64,000 bases of DNA from DATHTK01 sp035463295 (GCA_035463295.1 DATHTK010000036.1:25214-89213), one strand, 5' to 3'. Counted from the first letter of the stretch, positions 1 through 9,264 are shown. The notes: generated from the sequence alone by a model not told the origin. Numbers and translations are program-made.

Positions 1-151
1 CGACGGCCGGCCGCTCCCTGGGCTGTACGCCGCCGGGGTCGAGGTCGGCGGCGTCTCGGCGGGCGGCTACACCAGCGGCCTCGCCGCGGCGCTAGTCTTC
101 GGCCGCGTCGCCGCGACCACAGCGGTCAAAGATGCAGAGACGAGCGACTAG
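1..151 (+). CDS. C-terminal end of FAD-dependent oxidoreductase (partial)
   Basis: Only the last 49 codons are in the window, read in frame 2 to a TAG stop. The peptide contains PGLYAAGVEVGG, then a Gly/Tyr-rich stretch and LVFGRVAA. This pattern closes the FAD-binding domain of fumarate reductase/ketosteroid dehydrogenase-type flavoproteins, where the final glycines contact FAD and the 'fGR.A' helix follows. Substrate cannot be inferred from this fragment. The 5' part lies outside the window. Confidence 0.7.
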   Translation, partial: DGRPLPGLYAAGVEVGGVSAGGYTSGLAAALVFGRVAATTAVKDAETSD

Positions 152-293
152 TGGAGGGTTCAAGCGGGTGGCCCAACGAAACAGTTGGCCGAGTAAATAT
201 CCTTGCCAGGGCTCTCGGTGGGGATCCCCGTGAGCGTCGTTCGCGGACGTCGGCGGGTCGTGATCGCACGTGTTCGTTGTCGAGGGTAGCGCG

Positions 294-1394
294 TCATGCG
301 GTGGCGGCGACGAGGTTGGCGGCGACGGCTTCGAGGGAGCCGCGCTCTTTGAGCACGGCGCGCTGTTTGTCGGCACCGCTCGCGCCTTCCACGATCTCCA
401 GGATTCCCTCCAGCTCCCCTTCGCAGCCGAGGTCTTGGGAGATCGGGAGCAGCGTACTGACGAGATCACGGGCCGCGTCGCGGGCGGCGATGCTCCGTCC
501 CGCCGTGAAGTCGTAGAAGGTCGCGTCCATACCGTGGCGGGCGGCGCGCCACTTGTTCTCCTCGGTGAAGAGAGGGTCCTCGGGGGCGACTCCCTCCGCG
601 TTCGCCCGGGCTACCAGGCACTGGGCGAGGGCTGCGAGAGAGATCGTGCGGGACGGTTCCGTCTGCACGTCGGGGGCACGGAGCTCGACGGTGCCGAGCT
701 TCGGGTGGGGTCTCGCGTCCCACCAGCACCAGGTGTAGTCCGGGATGCTCCCGGCCTCCACCAGAGCTCCGACGTAGTCTTCGAAGTCCGCCCAGGATCC
801 GAAGGCGGGCGGCAGTCCGGAACGGGGGACGAGGCCGAAAACCTTCGTGCGTATCGAGGCGAGCCGGGTATCCTTGCCGCTCCAGAAAGGGGAGTTGGCC
901 GAGAGCGCGACAAAGAGCGGCGTGTGGCGCGAGAGGGCGTTGGTGGCCCGGATCGCCGCTTCTCCATCCGGGACGGCGACGTGGACGTGGAGACCGTAGA
1001 TAGCCTGCATTCGGGCCGGCCAGCCCACCTTCTCTTCCATCCTCTTGTAGCGCTCGCCCCGGGTGATCCGCTGCTCGGTCGCCTCGCTGAAAGGATGCGC
1101 GCCGGCCGCCAGCAGCCGCGCGTCGCGGCTCTCCACGAGCACCCGCACGTTCTGTCGCAAGGAGATCAGGTCCCCATAGAGCTCCGCCACGGTGGAGCGC
1201 GCCGGGGAGCGCACCTCGAGGCACGAGGCCGAGAGCTCCGAGGCCACGGAATCCTCCGGGAGCCCGGCTTTGTCGCGGGCTTCGAGGATGGCTTCGATCC
1301 TGGGCACGAGCGCGAACGTCCGGGGGGCGACGAGCTGGTACTCCTCTTCTATCCCCACGGTGTGGTGCGCCGAGATCCCGAAGTTGGTCTCCAT
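294..1394 (-). CDS. YbdK-type carboxylate-amine ligase (glutamate-cysteine ligase GCS2 family)
   Basis: A 366-residue protein of the usual length for the GCS2/YbdK family, ATP-dependent ligases that join an amino acid carboxylate to an amine. The N-terminus carries VGIEEEYQLV, the acidic metal/ATP-binding strand of this family. Further on are GLHVHVAV and a WWDARPHP segment, both family-typical. Actinobacterial members are often annotated as glutamate-cysteine ligase, but true gamma-glutamylcysteine activity is uncertain. The gene is convergent with the partial flavoprotein and divergent from the deacetylase-like gene. The ATG start leaves no unexplained N-terminal extension. Confidence 0.85.
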   Translation of the reverse strand: METNFGISAHHTVGIEEEYQLVAPRTFALVPRIEAILEARDKAGLPEDSVASELSASCLEVRSPARSTVAELYGDLISLRQNVRVLVESRDARLLAAGAHPFSEATEQRITRGERYKRMEEKVGWPARMQAIYGLHVHVAVPDGEAAIRATNALSRHTPLFVALSANSPFWSGKDTRLASIRTKVFGLVPRSGLPPAFGSWADFEDYVGALVEAGSIPDYTWCWWDARPHPKLGTVELRAPDVQTEPSRTISLAALAQCLVARANAEGVAPEDPLFTEENKWRAARHGMDATFYDFTAGRSIAARDAARDLVSTLLPISQDLGCEGELEGILEIVEGASGADKQRAVLKERGSLEAVAANLVAATA

Positions 1395-1503
1395 CCGGCA
1401 ACTCTAGCAGCGCGCCGGGTGTCGCTGCTCGAGGGCCGGCTTGCCGGGAGTGGGCCACCCTCGAATAATGTGGCCCACGAGAACGTCGTCCGCGGAGGGG
1501 ATA

Positions 1504-2517
1504 TTGCACATCTACAGCGACCCCGCGTCGGGGCGTCACGTCAACCGGGTAGCCCGCGTGGAGGCTCCGGAGAGGTTCCCGGCGGCACTCGCCGGGGTCG
1601 AGGAGGCCCGGCGAGCGGGCGCGCGCGTGGAGTGGCGGCCGTGCCGTCCGGCGGAGGAGCACGAGCTCTCGCGGGTGCACGCGCCGGCGTACCTGGATGC
1701 GCTTCAGGGGCTGTGCGCGGCGGGCGGAGGGTATCTCGGACCGGACACGGGGCTCAACCGGGACTCCTGGGAGGCGGCCTGTCTCGCGAGCGGGGCCGCC
1801 ATGGGGGCGGTGGAGAGCGCTCTGTCGGGGGAGGCGGCATTCGCCGTGGTGCGTCCGCCGGGCCACCACGCCGGTACGGCGACCGGAATGGGTTTCTGCT
1901 TGCTCAACCACGTCGCGATCGCCGCCGAGCACGCCCTCGCCCGCGGGGTCGAGCGGGTCGCCATCGTCGACTGGGACGTGCATCATGGCAACGGCACCCA
2001 GGACGTCTTCTACGAAGAAGACCGGGTCCTCTTCCTCTCCGCGCACCAGAGCCCCTTCTACCCCGGTACCGGTGCCGCCGACGAGGTGGGGGAGGGACGG
2101 GGACGCGGCTTCACCGTCAACGTACCCCTTCCCGCGCGCTCGGGAGAGGACCTCTACGCCGAGGCGTTCGCCGGCGTCGTTCTCCCCGTGCTGCGCGATT
2201 TCCGTCCCGGCCAGATCCTCGTCTCCGCCGGCTACGATGCCCACGCCGCGGACCCTCTCGGTGGCATGTCCCTCCGGTCCGCCTCCTTCGGTCGCTTCGC
2301 GGCCTGCCTCGCCGGCCTCGCGCGCGAGGTCGGGGGGGCGCACCTCGCGCTCGTGCTGGAGGGGGGATACAACCTGAGCGCTCTCACCGAGGGCGTCGCC
2401 GCGACGATAGGGGGGGTCGAGGAGCGTCCGGACGTGACCTGGGAGTACTCGGGTGGCGTGCGTCCCATCGAGGCCGCCCGAAGGGCGTTCGCGCCGTTCT
2501 GGGAGGGGCTCCGCTAG
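1504..2517 (+). CDS. Histone deacetylase/acetylpolyamine amidohydrolase family protein
   Basis: Zn-dependent deacetylase fold. Visible motifs are RPPGHHAG (catalytic His pair), DWDVHHGNGTQ (zinc ligands and second His pair), SAGYDAHAADPLGG (zinc-ligand Asp) and LEGGYN near the end. Bacterial members remove acetyl groups from polyamines or protein lysines; the substrate here is unknown. I chose the TTG start at 1504 because GGAGG lies 5 nt upstream and the encoded protein begins directly at the conserved HIYSDP strand. In-frame upstream alternatives (ATG 1468, TTG 1441) add residues unlike the family. The stop codon lies within a small CGCTA-GAA-TAGCG inverted repeat. Confidence 0.85.
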   Translation: MHIYSDPASGRHVNRVARVEAPERFPAALAGVEEARRAGARVEWRPCRPAEEHELSRVHAPAYLDALQGLCAAGGGYLGPDTGLNRDSWEAACLASGAAMGAVESALSGEAAFAVVRPPGHHAGTATGMGFCLLNHVAIAAEHALARGVERVAIVDWDVHHGNGTQDVFYEEDRVLFLSAHQSPFYPGTGAADEVGEGRGRGFTVNVPLPARSGEDLYAEAFAGVVLPVLRDFRPGQILVSAGYDAHAADPLGGMSLRSASFGRFAACLAGLAREVGGAHLALVLEGGYNLSALTEGVAATIGGVEERPDVTWEYSGGVRPIEAARRAFAPFWEGLR

Positions 2518-2597
2518 AATAGCGCTGTGGAAGGTTCACGGAGAGCGCGTACGGGGCGGTCGGGCTGCTGGCGAGTGGTCCCGCGCCACGGGCGCTG

Positions 2598-3506
2598 ATG
2601 CGGACGTTGCTCTGGGCCTTCGTGTTCGCCGCGGTCTCGGCGTTCGCGTACCTGGCGATCGGGTACGTGGTGGCGGCCAGGCTCAGCGGACCCGTGCGAG
2701 AACCCGCGGATCGCACCCCCGCCGATGCTGGTCTGGCGTTCCGGACGGTCGTCTTCGAGACCGACGACGGGCTCCTGCTGGAGGGATGGTGGGTCGAGGA
2801 TCCCGGCGCCGCGCGGACCGCGGTGCTGGTGCACGGCTGGGGCGGCGGCAAGTACAACGCCCACGTCGTCGAGACCGCCCGCGTCTACGCCGGCGCGGGG
2901 TTCGACGTCCTCATGCTCGACCTGCGCGCTCACGGCGGCTCCGAAGGGGAGCGCGTCACCCTCGGCTACCGCGAGGTGCGCGACGTGAGGGTGGCCCTCG
3001 CGTGGCTCGAGGGGCGCGGGATAGCTCCCGACGAGGTCGTCCTGCACGGTTGGTCGATGGGCGGCGCGACCGTGTTGCGGGCGGCCCCCGATACGGGTGT
3101 GGCCGCCGTCGTCGCCGAGTCGGCGTACGCGGATCTGCCGCCGCTGCTGGGCGAGCGGCTCCCCGAGGCGAGCGGGCTGCCGGCCTTCTTAAACCCGGGG
3201 ATATTCTTTATGGGGCGCCGGTTTCTTGGCATAGACGCGTGGGCGGTGCGACCAGAGGAGGACGCCCGGCGCCTCTACGAAGAGGAGGTGCCGTGCATGA
3301 TCATCCACTCCAGAGCCGACGCGCTGGTGCCCTTCGAACACGCCGAGGCTCTCGCGAAAGCTCATCCGGAGGCGACCTTCTGGAGGTTGGAAGACTACGA
3401 CCACGTAAGGGCCTACACTCACCCCGACTACCGTGAGAGGCTCCTGCGCTTCCTCGACGGCACTGCGGCGTCTGCCCCCGACGGACGCCGGAGAGACGCG
3501 GTCTGA
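2598..3506 (+). CDS. Membrane-anchored alpha/beta hydrolase
   Basis: A 302-residue protein starting with a hydrophobic segment at about residues 4-27, probably a membrane anchor. An alpha/beta-hydrolase domain follows: VLVHGWGGG forms the oxyanion region and LHGWSMGGAT carries the nucleophile elbow. A late Asp and HVRAYTHPDY provide candidates for the rest of the triad. It resembles serine aminopeptidase/YqiK-type predicted hydrolases; the substrate is unknown. It starts 80 nt after the deacetylase-like gene on the same strand. No strong ribosome binding site is visible, so the start is moderately certain. Confidence 0.8.
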   Translation: MRTLLWAFVFAAVSAFAYLAIGYVVAARLSGPVREPADRTPADAGLAFRTVVFETDDGLLLEGWWVEDPGAARTAVLVHGWGGGKYNAHVVETARVYAGAGFDVLMLDLRAHGGSEGERVTLGYREVRDVRVALAWLEGRGIAPDEVVLHGWSMGGATVLRAAPDTGVAAVVAESAYADLPPLLGERLPEASGLPAFLNPGIFFMGRRFLGIDAWAVRPEEDARRLYEEEVPCMIIHSRADALVPFEHAEALAKAHPEATFWRLEDYDHVRAYTHPDYRERLLRFLDGTAASAPDGRRRDAV

Positions 3507-3557
3507 GGTTGGGCCGCCGGGGTAGATCGGTGGTTTCGATCTTCTCGTCTACCGGCG

Positions 3558-4313
3558 TCAGGTGCAGCTTCTGGCTTCGCCAGGCCCGCGCCATATCTTC
3601 GGTCGGCGTGCGACGAACACGTCGCGCTCGTGCTGGTCGCGGGTGATCTGCGGTTGGAAGCCCGCTTCGCGCAACACCCGTACCCACTCGGCCCGTGGGA
3701 AGAGGCCGCAGATATGCCGGTCGTGCTCGACGCGAGCCGGTCGATCCTTCTCCCGCAACAGATAGGCGTACTCGACCGTGTAGGTCGTGTCGGTGTCGTC
3801 CGGATCGTAAGTCCACTCCAGATACCGCAACGCGCGGTCCTCCCCATCGCTGCCGCCGTGTTCGGTGGTCGGTCGAAACGTCTCCCGCACGTGGTCCGGC
3901 ACCAGGAGAGCGAGCCCTCCTGGGCGGCAGTGGAGAAAGGCGGTCTCCAGCGCCAGCCGGAGGTCGTTCTCGGTAGTCATGTAGTCGATGGCGTCGTGAA
4001 CGAAGACCACGTCGAAGGCGCGCTCGAGCCGCAGCGTGCGCATATCTCCTTCCAGGTGCTCGCAGTCCGGGTTGAGGGCGCGGCTCACCGCCAGCATCTG
4101 AGGGGAGAGGTCCGTCAGCGTCACCCGCGCGAAGTGCGCCTTGAGATGCACCGCGTTGTTGCCGCCGCCGGAGCCGAGTTCGAGCAACGTTGGTGCGGGC
4201 GGCAGGCCCGCCGCGACCAGCACCTCATAAAAGAAATCGGCTTCGTCGATATAGTCTTCGGGCGGGGAGAGCAAGGGCCACCACGCGCCCAGTTCGGTGT
4301 AAAGCTTGAGCAT
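3558..4313 (-). CDS. SAM-dependent class I methyltransferase
   Basis: A 251-residue Rossmann-fold methyltransferase. Motif I is visible as LLELGSGGGNNA, followed by an acidic strand end (TLTDLS) expected to bind the SAM ribose. DVVFVHDAIDYM matches motif IV and a RPGGLALLV strand matches motif VI. The acceptor cannot be told from the sequence. The gene ends convergent with the alpha/beta hydrolase. A small minus-strand ORF lies 39 nt upstream and may share its transcript. Confidence 0.85.
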   Translation of the reverse strand: MLKLYTELGAWWPLLSPPEDYIDEADFFYEVLVAAGLPPAPTLLELGSGGGNNAVHLKAHFARVTLTDLSPQMLAVSRALNPDCEHLEGDMRTLRLERAFDVVFVHDAIDYMTTENDLRLALETAFLHCRPGGLALLVPDHVRETFRPTTEHGGSDGEDRALRYLEWTYDPDDTDTTYTVEYAYLLREKDRPARVEHDRHICGLFPRAEWVRVLREAGFQPQITRDQHERDVFVARRPKIWRGPGEARSCT

Positions 4314-4352
4314 CGCTGGTCGCCTGACCCCTCCGTTCCGGTTGCCCCAACG

Positions 4353-4502
4353 CTAACACCCGAGCTCTCCAGCCGCTATAACCCGCGTTCGGAAGGGGCT
4401 CTCGCGAACTTCGACCCGTACTCCGCCTCCAGCCCGGAGCGTCCACTTCACATAGCCCCGTAGCGGGTCCTCTTCCAGCTCGAAGCCGGGTCCTTCTCGC
4501 AT
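4353..4502 (-). CDS. Small hypothetical protein, 49 residues
   Basis: ATG at 4502 reading to TAG at 4353, with AGAGG about 9 nt upstream. The peptide is charged, with regularly spaced Gly and Val (GYVKWTLRAGGGVRVEVRE), suggesting two beta strands, and its codons end mostly in G/C like the neighbouring genes. No family was recognised. It lies upstream of the methyltransferase on the same strand. It could be a real small protein or the remnant of a larger gene. Confidence 0.4.
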   Translation of the reverse strand: MREGPGFELEEDPLRGYVKWTLRAGGGVRVEVRESPFRTRVIAAGELGC

Positions 4503-4796
4503 GATGGCTCGTCCTCTCGTGGTAGATATCCGTCAGGGGGGCGGCCTCGCCGAAGTCCGCGGTGAAGGTGCCTGGCCCGCGTCGACCGGCTGGTCTCGTA
4601 CTCTCTCATCGCTGCTCGCTCCCGGTGCGGCTCTCTCGTCGGGACGAATTCCGGTTTCGCGCGCCCCTTTCAAGGAGGGCGTGTGTTAGCGAGTACCCCG
4701 GTGCGGGTATCTCAACGGAGATTACGCAGACCGGGGCAGGAGGTGTAAGAGGGACGGGCTTCCGGTTCGACGGGATCGGTAGCGCCCCCGCCGGCC
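4503..4796. other. Intergenic region between the small ORF and archease
   Basis: About 290 bases with no convincing gene on either strand. It must hold the promoters for the divergent small ORF/methyltransferase and archease/rtcB units. No clear -35/-10 pair or stem-loop was picked out by eye. Confidence 0.4.
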
Positions 4797-5219
4797 ATGA
4801 TCAGGATGCTGGACCACACGGCGGATGTCGGGTTCGAGCTGGAGGCGCCCTCCGTCGAGGCCCTGTTCGAGGAGGCGCGTCGGGCACTGGTCATGATCGT
4901 GCTCGAGAACCCGCCCGAGCATGGCAGAGGGGAGAAGGAGATCCGGCTCTCCGGCCCGGACCTCGAGACGCTGCTGGTGCGCTGGTTGAACGAGCTGGTC
5001 TACCTGCTCCAGGACCTCCGCTTCGTCCCGGTCGGATCGCGCATCGGAATACGGGAGGCTGGCGGAGTGTGGTTCGCGCTCGAAGCGAGCCTCTCCGGCG
5101 CTCCGCTGGAGCCGCAGGAGCAGGGCTTCACAGGAGAGATAAAGAGCGCCACGTTCCACGGGCTCGAGGTGCAAAGCGGGAGTGGCGGCTGGCGCGCCCG
5201 CGTGATATTGGATGTGTGA
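4797..5219 (+). CDS. Archease (RtcB cofactor)
   Basis: A 140-residue protein with the archease signature MLDHTADVGFELEAPSVEALF at its start and LVRWLNELVYLLQ in the middle. Known archeases promote formation of the RtcB-guanylate intermediate and allow multiple turnover of RtcB RNA ligase; conserved N-terminal Asp residues bind metal. The next gene is rtcB and the two are tightly coupled, which supports the call. The length is standard. Confidence 0.93.
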   Translation: MIRMLDHTADVGFELEAPSVEALFEEARRALVMIVLENPPEHGRGEKEIRLSGPDLETLLVRWLNELVYLLQDLRFVPVGSRIGIREAGGVWFALEASLSGAPLEPQEQGFTGEIKSATFHGLEVQSGSGGWRARVILDV

Positions 5220-5256
5220 TCCTTCTGAAGACGTAGACTATCCGGGGCCAGGACCG

Positions 5257-6690
5257 ATGGACTTCGAGAGACTCGACCGGTACAGGTACCGCATCACTCG
5301 CGGGGGCAAGATGCGGGTGGATGGGGTCTTCTACGCCTCGAAAACGATTCTCGAGGACCTAAAGACCGAAAACTACGCTTCCCTCAAGCAACTCAAGAAC
5401 GTCGCGACGCTGCCCGGGATAGTCGAGCCTGCTCTCTCTATGCCCGACATCCACTGGGGGTACGGCCTCCCCATAGGCGGGGTCGCCGCCTTCGACCCGG
5501 ACGAGGGGGGCGTGGTCAGTCCGGGCGGTGTCGGCTTCGATATCAACTGCGGCGTCCGGCTGCTGACCTCGGACATAGGCCGGGAGGAACTAGAAGAACG
5601 CAAATACGCTCTGGCCGATGCGCTCTACAAGGGCATCCCCTCGGGTGTTGGCATCGGGCGCAAGGATCTTCGCCTGAGGAAGGGGGACCTCCGGGAGATC
5701 CTGGTCAAGGGACCCGCTGCGCTGGTGGAGAGGGGGTTCGGGAAGCCCGAGGAGCTGGCGCGCATCGAGTCCGGCGGGAGGCTCGCGGGCGCGGACCCCG
5801 AGACGGTCTCCGAGAGAGCCTGCGAGAGAGGCCTCTCCCAGCTCGGTACTCTTGGCTCGGGCAACCACTTCCTCGAGGTGCAGTACATCGATGAGATCTA
5901 CGACGAGGAGGCCGCGAGGTCCTACGGGCTCGAAGAGGGTCTGGTCACGGTCTTGATCCACTCCGGCTCCCGCGGCCTCGGCCATCAGGTCTGCACCGAC
6001 TACGTCGAGCGCTTCCTTGTAGCCGCCAGAGAAGAGTACAGCATCGAACTCGTAGACAAACAGCTCGCCGCCGCCCCGATACGGAGCCCCGAGGGGGAGG
6101 CGTACCTGGGAGCGATGGCCTCGGCGGCGAACTTCGCCTTCGCCAACCGCCAGCTGATCACCCACTTCACCCGGGAGGCCTTCGGCAAGGTGGGCTTCGA
6201 CTCGAAGGAGCATCGTCTGAATGTCCTCTACGACCTGGCACACAACAACGCCAAGTTCGAGGAATATGCGGGCAGAGAACTCTTGGTCCACCGCAAGGGG
6301 GCGACGCGGGCGTTTGGCCCCGGAGAAGAAGAGCTCCCCAAGGAGTACCGCAGTGTGGGCCAGCCGGTGCTCGTTCCGGGGGACATGGGCAGGTACTCGT
6401 TTGTCCTGGCCGGGACGGAGGGTGCCATGCGCGAGACCTTCGGCTCCAGCGCCCACGGCGCGGGACGCAAGATGAGCCGAAAGAAGGCGAAAAAGGCGGC
6501 AAGAGGACGCGACGTGGTCCGGGAGCTGAAAGAAAAGGGCATCCTCGTGCGCGCCGCGGGCCGGGCGACGGTTGACGAGGAGATGAGCGAGGCCTACAAG
6601 GATGTGGCTGACGTAGTAGAGGTCACTCAGGGGGCGGGGATCGGGCGAAAGGTCGCCCGGCTCAGGCCGCTCGTAGTGGTCAAAGGCTGA
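5257..6690 (+). CDS. rtcB: RNA-splicing ligase RtcB
   Basis: GTP- and Mn-dependent ligase joining 2',3'-cyclic phosphate or 3'-phosphate RNA ends to 5'-OH ends. Conserved blocks include SMPDIHWGYGLPIGGVAA, GGVGFDINCGVRL (metal-binding Cys), LGSGNHFLEVQ, HSGSRGLGHQ and SSAHGAGRKMSR (guanylated-His region). The ATG at 5257 matches the family N-terminus (MDFERLDRYRYRI). A longer in-frame GTG at 5212 would overlap the archease stop and cannot be excluded. The 477-residue length is normal. Likely roles are RNA repair or tRNA end healing. Confidence 0.93.
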   Translation: MDFERLDRYRYRITRGGKMRVDGVFYASKTILEDLKTENYASLKQLKNVATLPGIVEPALSMPDIHWGYGLPIGGVAAFDPDEGGVVSPGGVGFDINCGVRLLTSDIGREELEERKYALADALYKGIPSGVGIGRKDLRLRKGDLREILVKGPAALVERGFGKPEELARIESGGRLAGADPETVSERACERGLSQLGTLGSGNHFLEVQYIDEIYDEEAARSYGLEEGLVTVLIHSGSRGLGHQVCTDYVERFLVAAREEYSIELVDKQLAAAPIRSPEGEAYLGAMASAANFAFANRQLITHFTREAFGKVGFDSKEHRLNVLYDLAHNNAKFEEYAGRELLVHRKGATRAFGPGEEELPKEYRSVGQPVLVPGDMGRYSFVLAGTEGAMRETFGSSAHGAGRKMSRKKAKKAARGRDVVRELKEKGILVRAAGRATVDEEMSEAYKDVADVVEVTQGAGIGRKVARLRPLVVVKG

Positions 6691-6733
6691 GGTGAGCGGC
6701 CCTTTGCGCGGCTTTATCGGGAGGTGGCGACAC

Positions 6734-7411
6734 ATGTTCTACGGGGAACCGCCGTTCGAGGACCGGGAGGATGCCGGGCGCAGGCTGGCCGGTCTACTCC
6801 TGGGCTACCGGGACGAGAGACCCATCGTCTTCGCCCTTCCCCGGGGAGGGGTCCCGGTTGGCTACGAGGTCGCCCGCGCGCTGGGGGCGCCCCTCGAGGT
6901 CTTCGTCGCGCGCAAACTCGGGGCTCCCGGGCAACCCGAGTTCGGCATCGGTGCCGTGGCCGTGGGGGGCGTGCGCGTCCTGAACGAGGAGGTAGTCCGG
7001 CGGCTCGGAATCCCGGAGGAGTACGTCGAGCGGATCACCGCCCGGGAGACCGCCGAAGTGGAGCGCCGCCTCGCGCACTTCCGGGGGGAAAGACCCGAGC
7101 CCGAAGTGCGGGACCGGACCGCCATCCTGGTCGACGATGGCCTCGCGACCGGCGTGACGGCCCGCGCCGCGATAAAGGCCCTCCGTCTGCGCGGGCCGCG
7201 GCGCCTCATCCTCGCCGCCCCCGTGTGCGCCGCCCAGACGGCGGCCCTGATCTCCCCGGAGGTGGACGAAATGGTCTGCCTCGAGACCCCCTCGGACCTC
7301 GGCGCTATAGGTTTCTGGTACAGGGACTTCAGCCAGGTCCCGGACGAAGAGGTGATCGAGCTTCTCGACCGGGCCCGCAGCGACCGCGACGCCACTAAGG
7401 AGGAGAGGTAA
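6734..7411 (+). CDS. Phosphoribosyltransferase family protein
   Basis: A type I PRTase fold. The PRPP-binding loop AILVDDGLATGVTARAAI lies at about residues 128-145, and the N-terminus has IVFALPRGGVPVGYEVA, as in the predicted PRTases often found beside dienelactone-hydrolase-like genes. I chose ATG 6734 because GGGAGG lies 8-9 nt upstream; the longer in-frame ORF from 6692 lacks a site. The hydrolase begins 4 nt after the stop, so the two form an operon. Substrate is unknown. Confidence 0.85.
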   Translation: MFYGEPPFEDREDAGRRLAGLLLGYRDERPIVFALPRGGVPVGYEVARALGAPLEVFVARKLGAPGQPEFGIGAVAVGGVRVLNEEVVRRLGIPEEYVERITARETAEVERRLAHFRGERPEPEVRDRTAILVDDGLATGVTARAAIKALRLRGPRRLILAAPVCAAQTAALISPEVDEMVCLETPSDLGAIGFWYRDFSQVPDEEVIELLDRARSDRDATKEER

Positions 7412-7415
7412 CCCG

Positions 7416-8078
7416 ATGGAGGAGCGCGCGGTAAGGGTCCCGGCCGGCCCGATATACCTCGAGGGAAACCTGGTAGTGCCCGAAGGAGCCAGAGGAGTGG
7501 TCCTCTTCGCCCACGGCTCCGGTTCCGGGCGCATGAGCCCCCGCAACCGCTACGTCGCAAGGGTGCTCCAGCGAGCGGGCCTGGCAACGCTGCTCATAGA
7601 CCTCCTCACCCCCGAGGAGGAAGAGGTGGACCTGCGCACCCGCCACCTCCGCTTCGACATCGGGCTGCTCGCCAATAGGCTCACCGGCGCCACCGACTGG
7701 CTCTCACGGAACCCCGAGACGCGGCACCTCCACATCGGCTACTTCGGCGCGAGCACCGGTGCGGCCGCCGCGCTGGTAGCCGCAGCAGAGCGTCCGTACA
7801 GCTACAAGGTGGGCGCGGTGGTCTCGCGCGGTGGACGCCCGGACCTGGCGGGGGAGGCTCTGTCGGCTGTCGAGGCGCCGACGCTCCTGATCGTCGGTGG
7901 CAACGATCTGCCCGTGCTCGGGATGAACCGGGAGGCGATGGAGAGACTGCGGGTGGAGAAGAGGCTCGAGATCGTGCCCGGCGCGACCCACCTCTTTGAG
8001 GAGACCGGAGCGCTCGAGGAGGTAGCGCGTCTTGCCGCCGGCTGGTTCTCACACCATCTGGTCCCGGAGGCGCGCTGA
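7416..8078 (+). CDS. Dienelactone hydrolase-like alpha/beta hydrolase
   Basis: A 220-residue alpha/beta hydrolase. LFAHGSGSGR forms the oxyanion side, GYFGASTGAAAAL carries the nucleophilic Ser and GATHLFEETG the catalytic His. In many genomes this type is adjacent or fused to a phosphoribosyltransferase of the type encoded just upstream, hinting at a shared but uncharacterised pathway. An AGGAGAGG site overlaps the upstream stop. It is convergent with the F420-type oxidoreductase. Confidence 0.85.
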   Translation: MEERAVRVPAGPIYLEGNLVVPEGARGVVLFAHGSGSGRMSPRNRYVARVLQRAGLATLLIDLLTPEEEEVDLRTRHLRFDIGLLANRLTGATDWLSRNPETRHLHIGYFGASTGAAAALVAAAERPYSYKVGAVVSRGGRPDLAGEALSAVEAPTLLIVGGNDLPVLGMNREAMERLRVEKRLEIVPGATHLFEETGALEEVARLAAGWFSHHLVPEAR

Positions 8079-8194
8079 GCCAGAGCGTAGAAGGGTCGAC
8101 GCGGACAGGCTGCCGAAGCGGTTCATGAGGCGCAGCAGGCGTGCCGAGTGGGCCGCCCGGGTCGGCGGGACGTTTACCGCTTTCGCATGCCGCT

Positions 8195-9145
8195 CTAGAG
8201 CCTGGGCATCACTTCCTTCTCGAAGAAGTGGAGGAACCCTTCCTGCTCGGGGCCTATCTGCTGCACGTAGACCTCGTCGAAACCGGCATCGAAGTACTGG
8301 CGGATGGACTCCGCGTGCTTCTCGGGGTCTGGGCCGCAGGGTAAGGCCTCGGCGACCATCTCCTCGGTGACCATCGAGGACGCCTGCTCGTAGTGGCGCG
8401 GGGTGGGGAGCTCCTGGGCGAGCTCGCCGGGGAGTAGCTCGTTCGGCCAGAGCCGGTGCGCCGTCTCGCGAGCCTTTGCCTCGTCCTCGCTCCAGCAGAC
8501 CTTCATGCCGGCGTGGGCGGGCTTGTCTCCGCCGCCCGAATCCCTGAAGAGTGTGAGCAGCTCGGCTTCTGGGGCAGTATGACAGTAGCCGTCGCCGATG
8601 CTGCCGGCGAGCCGTGTCGACTTGGGGCCGAAACCGGAGATCAGGACGTCCGGCGGCTCGCCGGGGAGGGTGTAGATGCGGGCGTTCTCTACCCGATAGT
8701 GCTTGCCGTGGTGGCTCTTCGTGCCGCCCTGCCAGAGGAGACGCATTACCTCGATGGCCTCCTCGAGCATCTCAAGCCTCTCGTCCGTCCGCGGCCAGCG
8801 GCCCCCGAGAACGTGCTCGTTCAAGTTCTCGCCCGTCCCGACGCCCAAAGAGAAGCGTCCGTCGAGCATAACCTTCGAGGTCGCCGCCGCCTGCGCGATG
8901 ATGGCTGGATGGATGCGCATCGTCGGACAGGTCACGCCGGTGGTTACCGGGAGCGAGGTCGCCTGTGAGAGGCCCCCGATCACGCTCCACACAAACGGGC
9001 TCTGACCCTGCTCGTCGATCCAGGGGTGGTAGTGGTCCGAGATCCAGAACGCTTCGAAACCGGCGCTCTCGGCCATCTTTGCCTGCTCGATCAACTCCTT
9101 CGGACCCCACTCCTCGCAGGAGAGGAAGTAACCTATCTTCGCCAC
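8195..9145 (-). CDS. LLM-class F420-dependent oxidoreductase
   Basis: A luciferase-like TIM-barrel oxidoreductase of the F420-dependent glucose-6-phosphate dehydrogenase-related type. It opens with AKIGYFLSCEEWGP and contains FWISDHYHPW and FSLGVGTGENLNEHV, typical of this subfamily. I chose the GTG at 9145 because AGGAGG sits 9 nt upstream and the protein then begins at the first core strand. The longer in-frame ORF to 9304 adds a Pro/Arg-rich extension without family resemblance. Presence of F420 chemistry is consistent with an actinobacterium. Substrate is unknown. Confidence 0.85.
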   Translation of the reverse strand: MAKIGYFLSCEEWGPKELIEQAKMAESAGFEAFWISDHYHPWIDEQGQSPFVWSVIGGLSQATSLPVTTGVTCPTMRIHPAIIAQAAATSKVMLDGRFSLGVGTGENLNEHVLGGRWPRTDERLEMLEEAIEVMRLLWQGGTKSHHGKHYRVENARIYTLPGEPPDVLISGFGPKSTRLAGSIGDGYCHTAPEAELLTLFRDSGGGDKPAHAGMKVCWSEDEAKARETAHRLWPNELLPGELAQELPTPRHYEQASSMVTEEMVAEALPCGPDPEKHAESIRQYFDAGFDEVYVQQIGPEQEGFLHFFEKEVMPRL

Positions 9146-9264
9146 GGGCCGAGACCTCCTGTGTGGTGCGACGACGCTCCTTCGGGTATACCCCCGACCC
9201 GGGAAACTAACTCGCCGGGCTACGGTCGCGAGGTGTAGTCTACGAGGCAACCAGCCGCAGACGG

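Noticed and set aside
270..2522. Long plus-strand ORF of 750 codons
   Set aside because: It lies antisense to the YbdK-type gene and in another frame of the deacetylase-like gene; its product is Arg/Gly-rich with no family motif. It is a GC-driven shadow.
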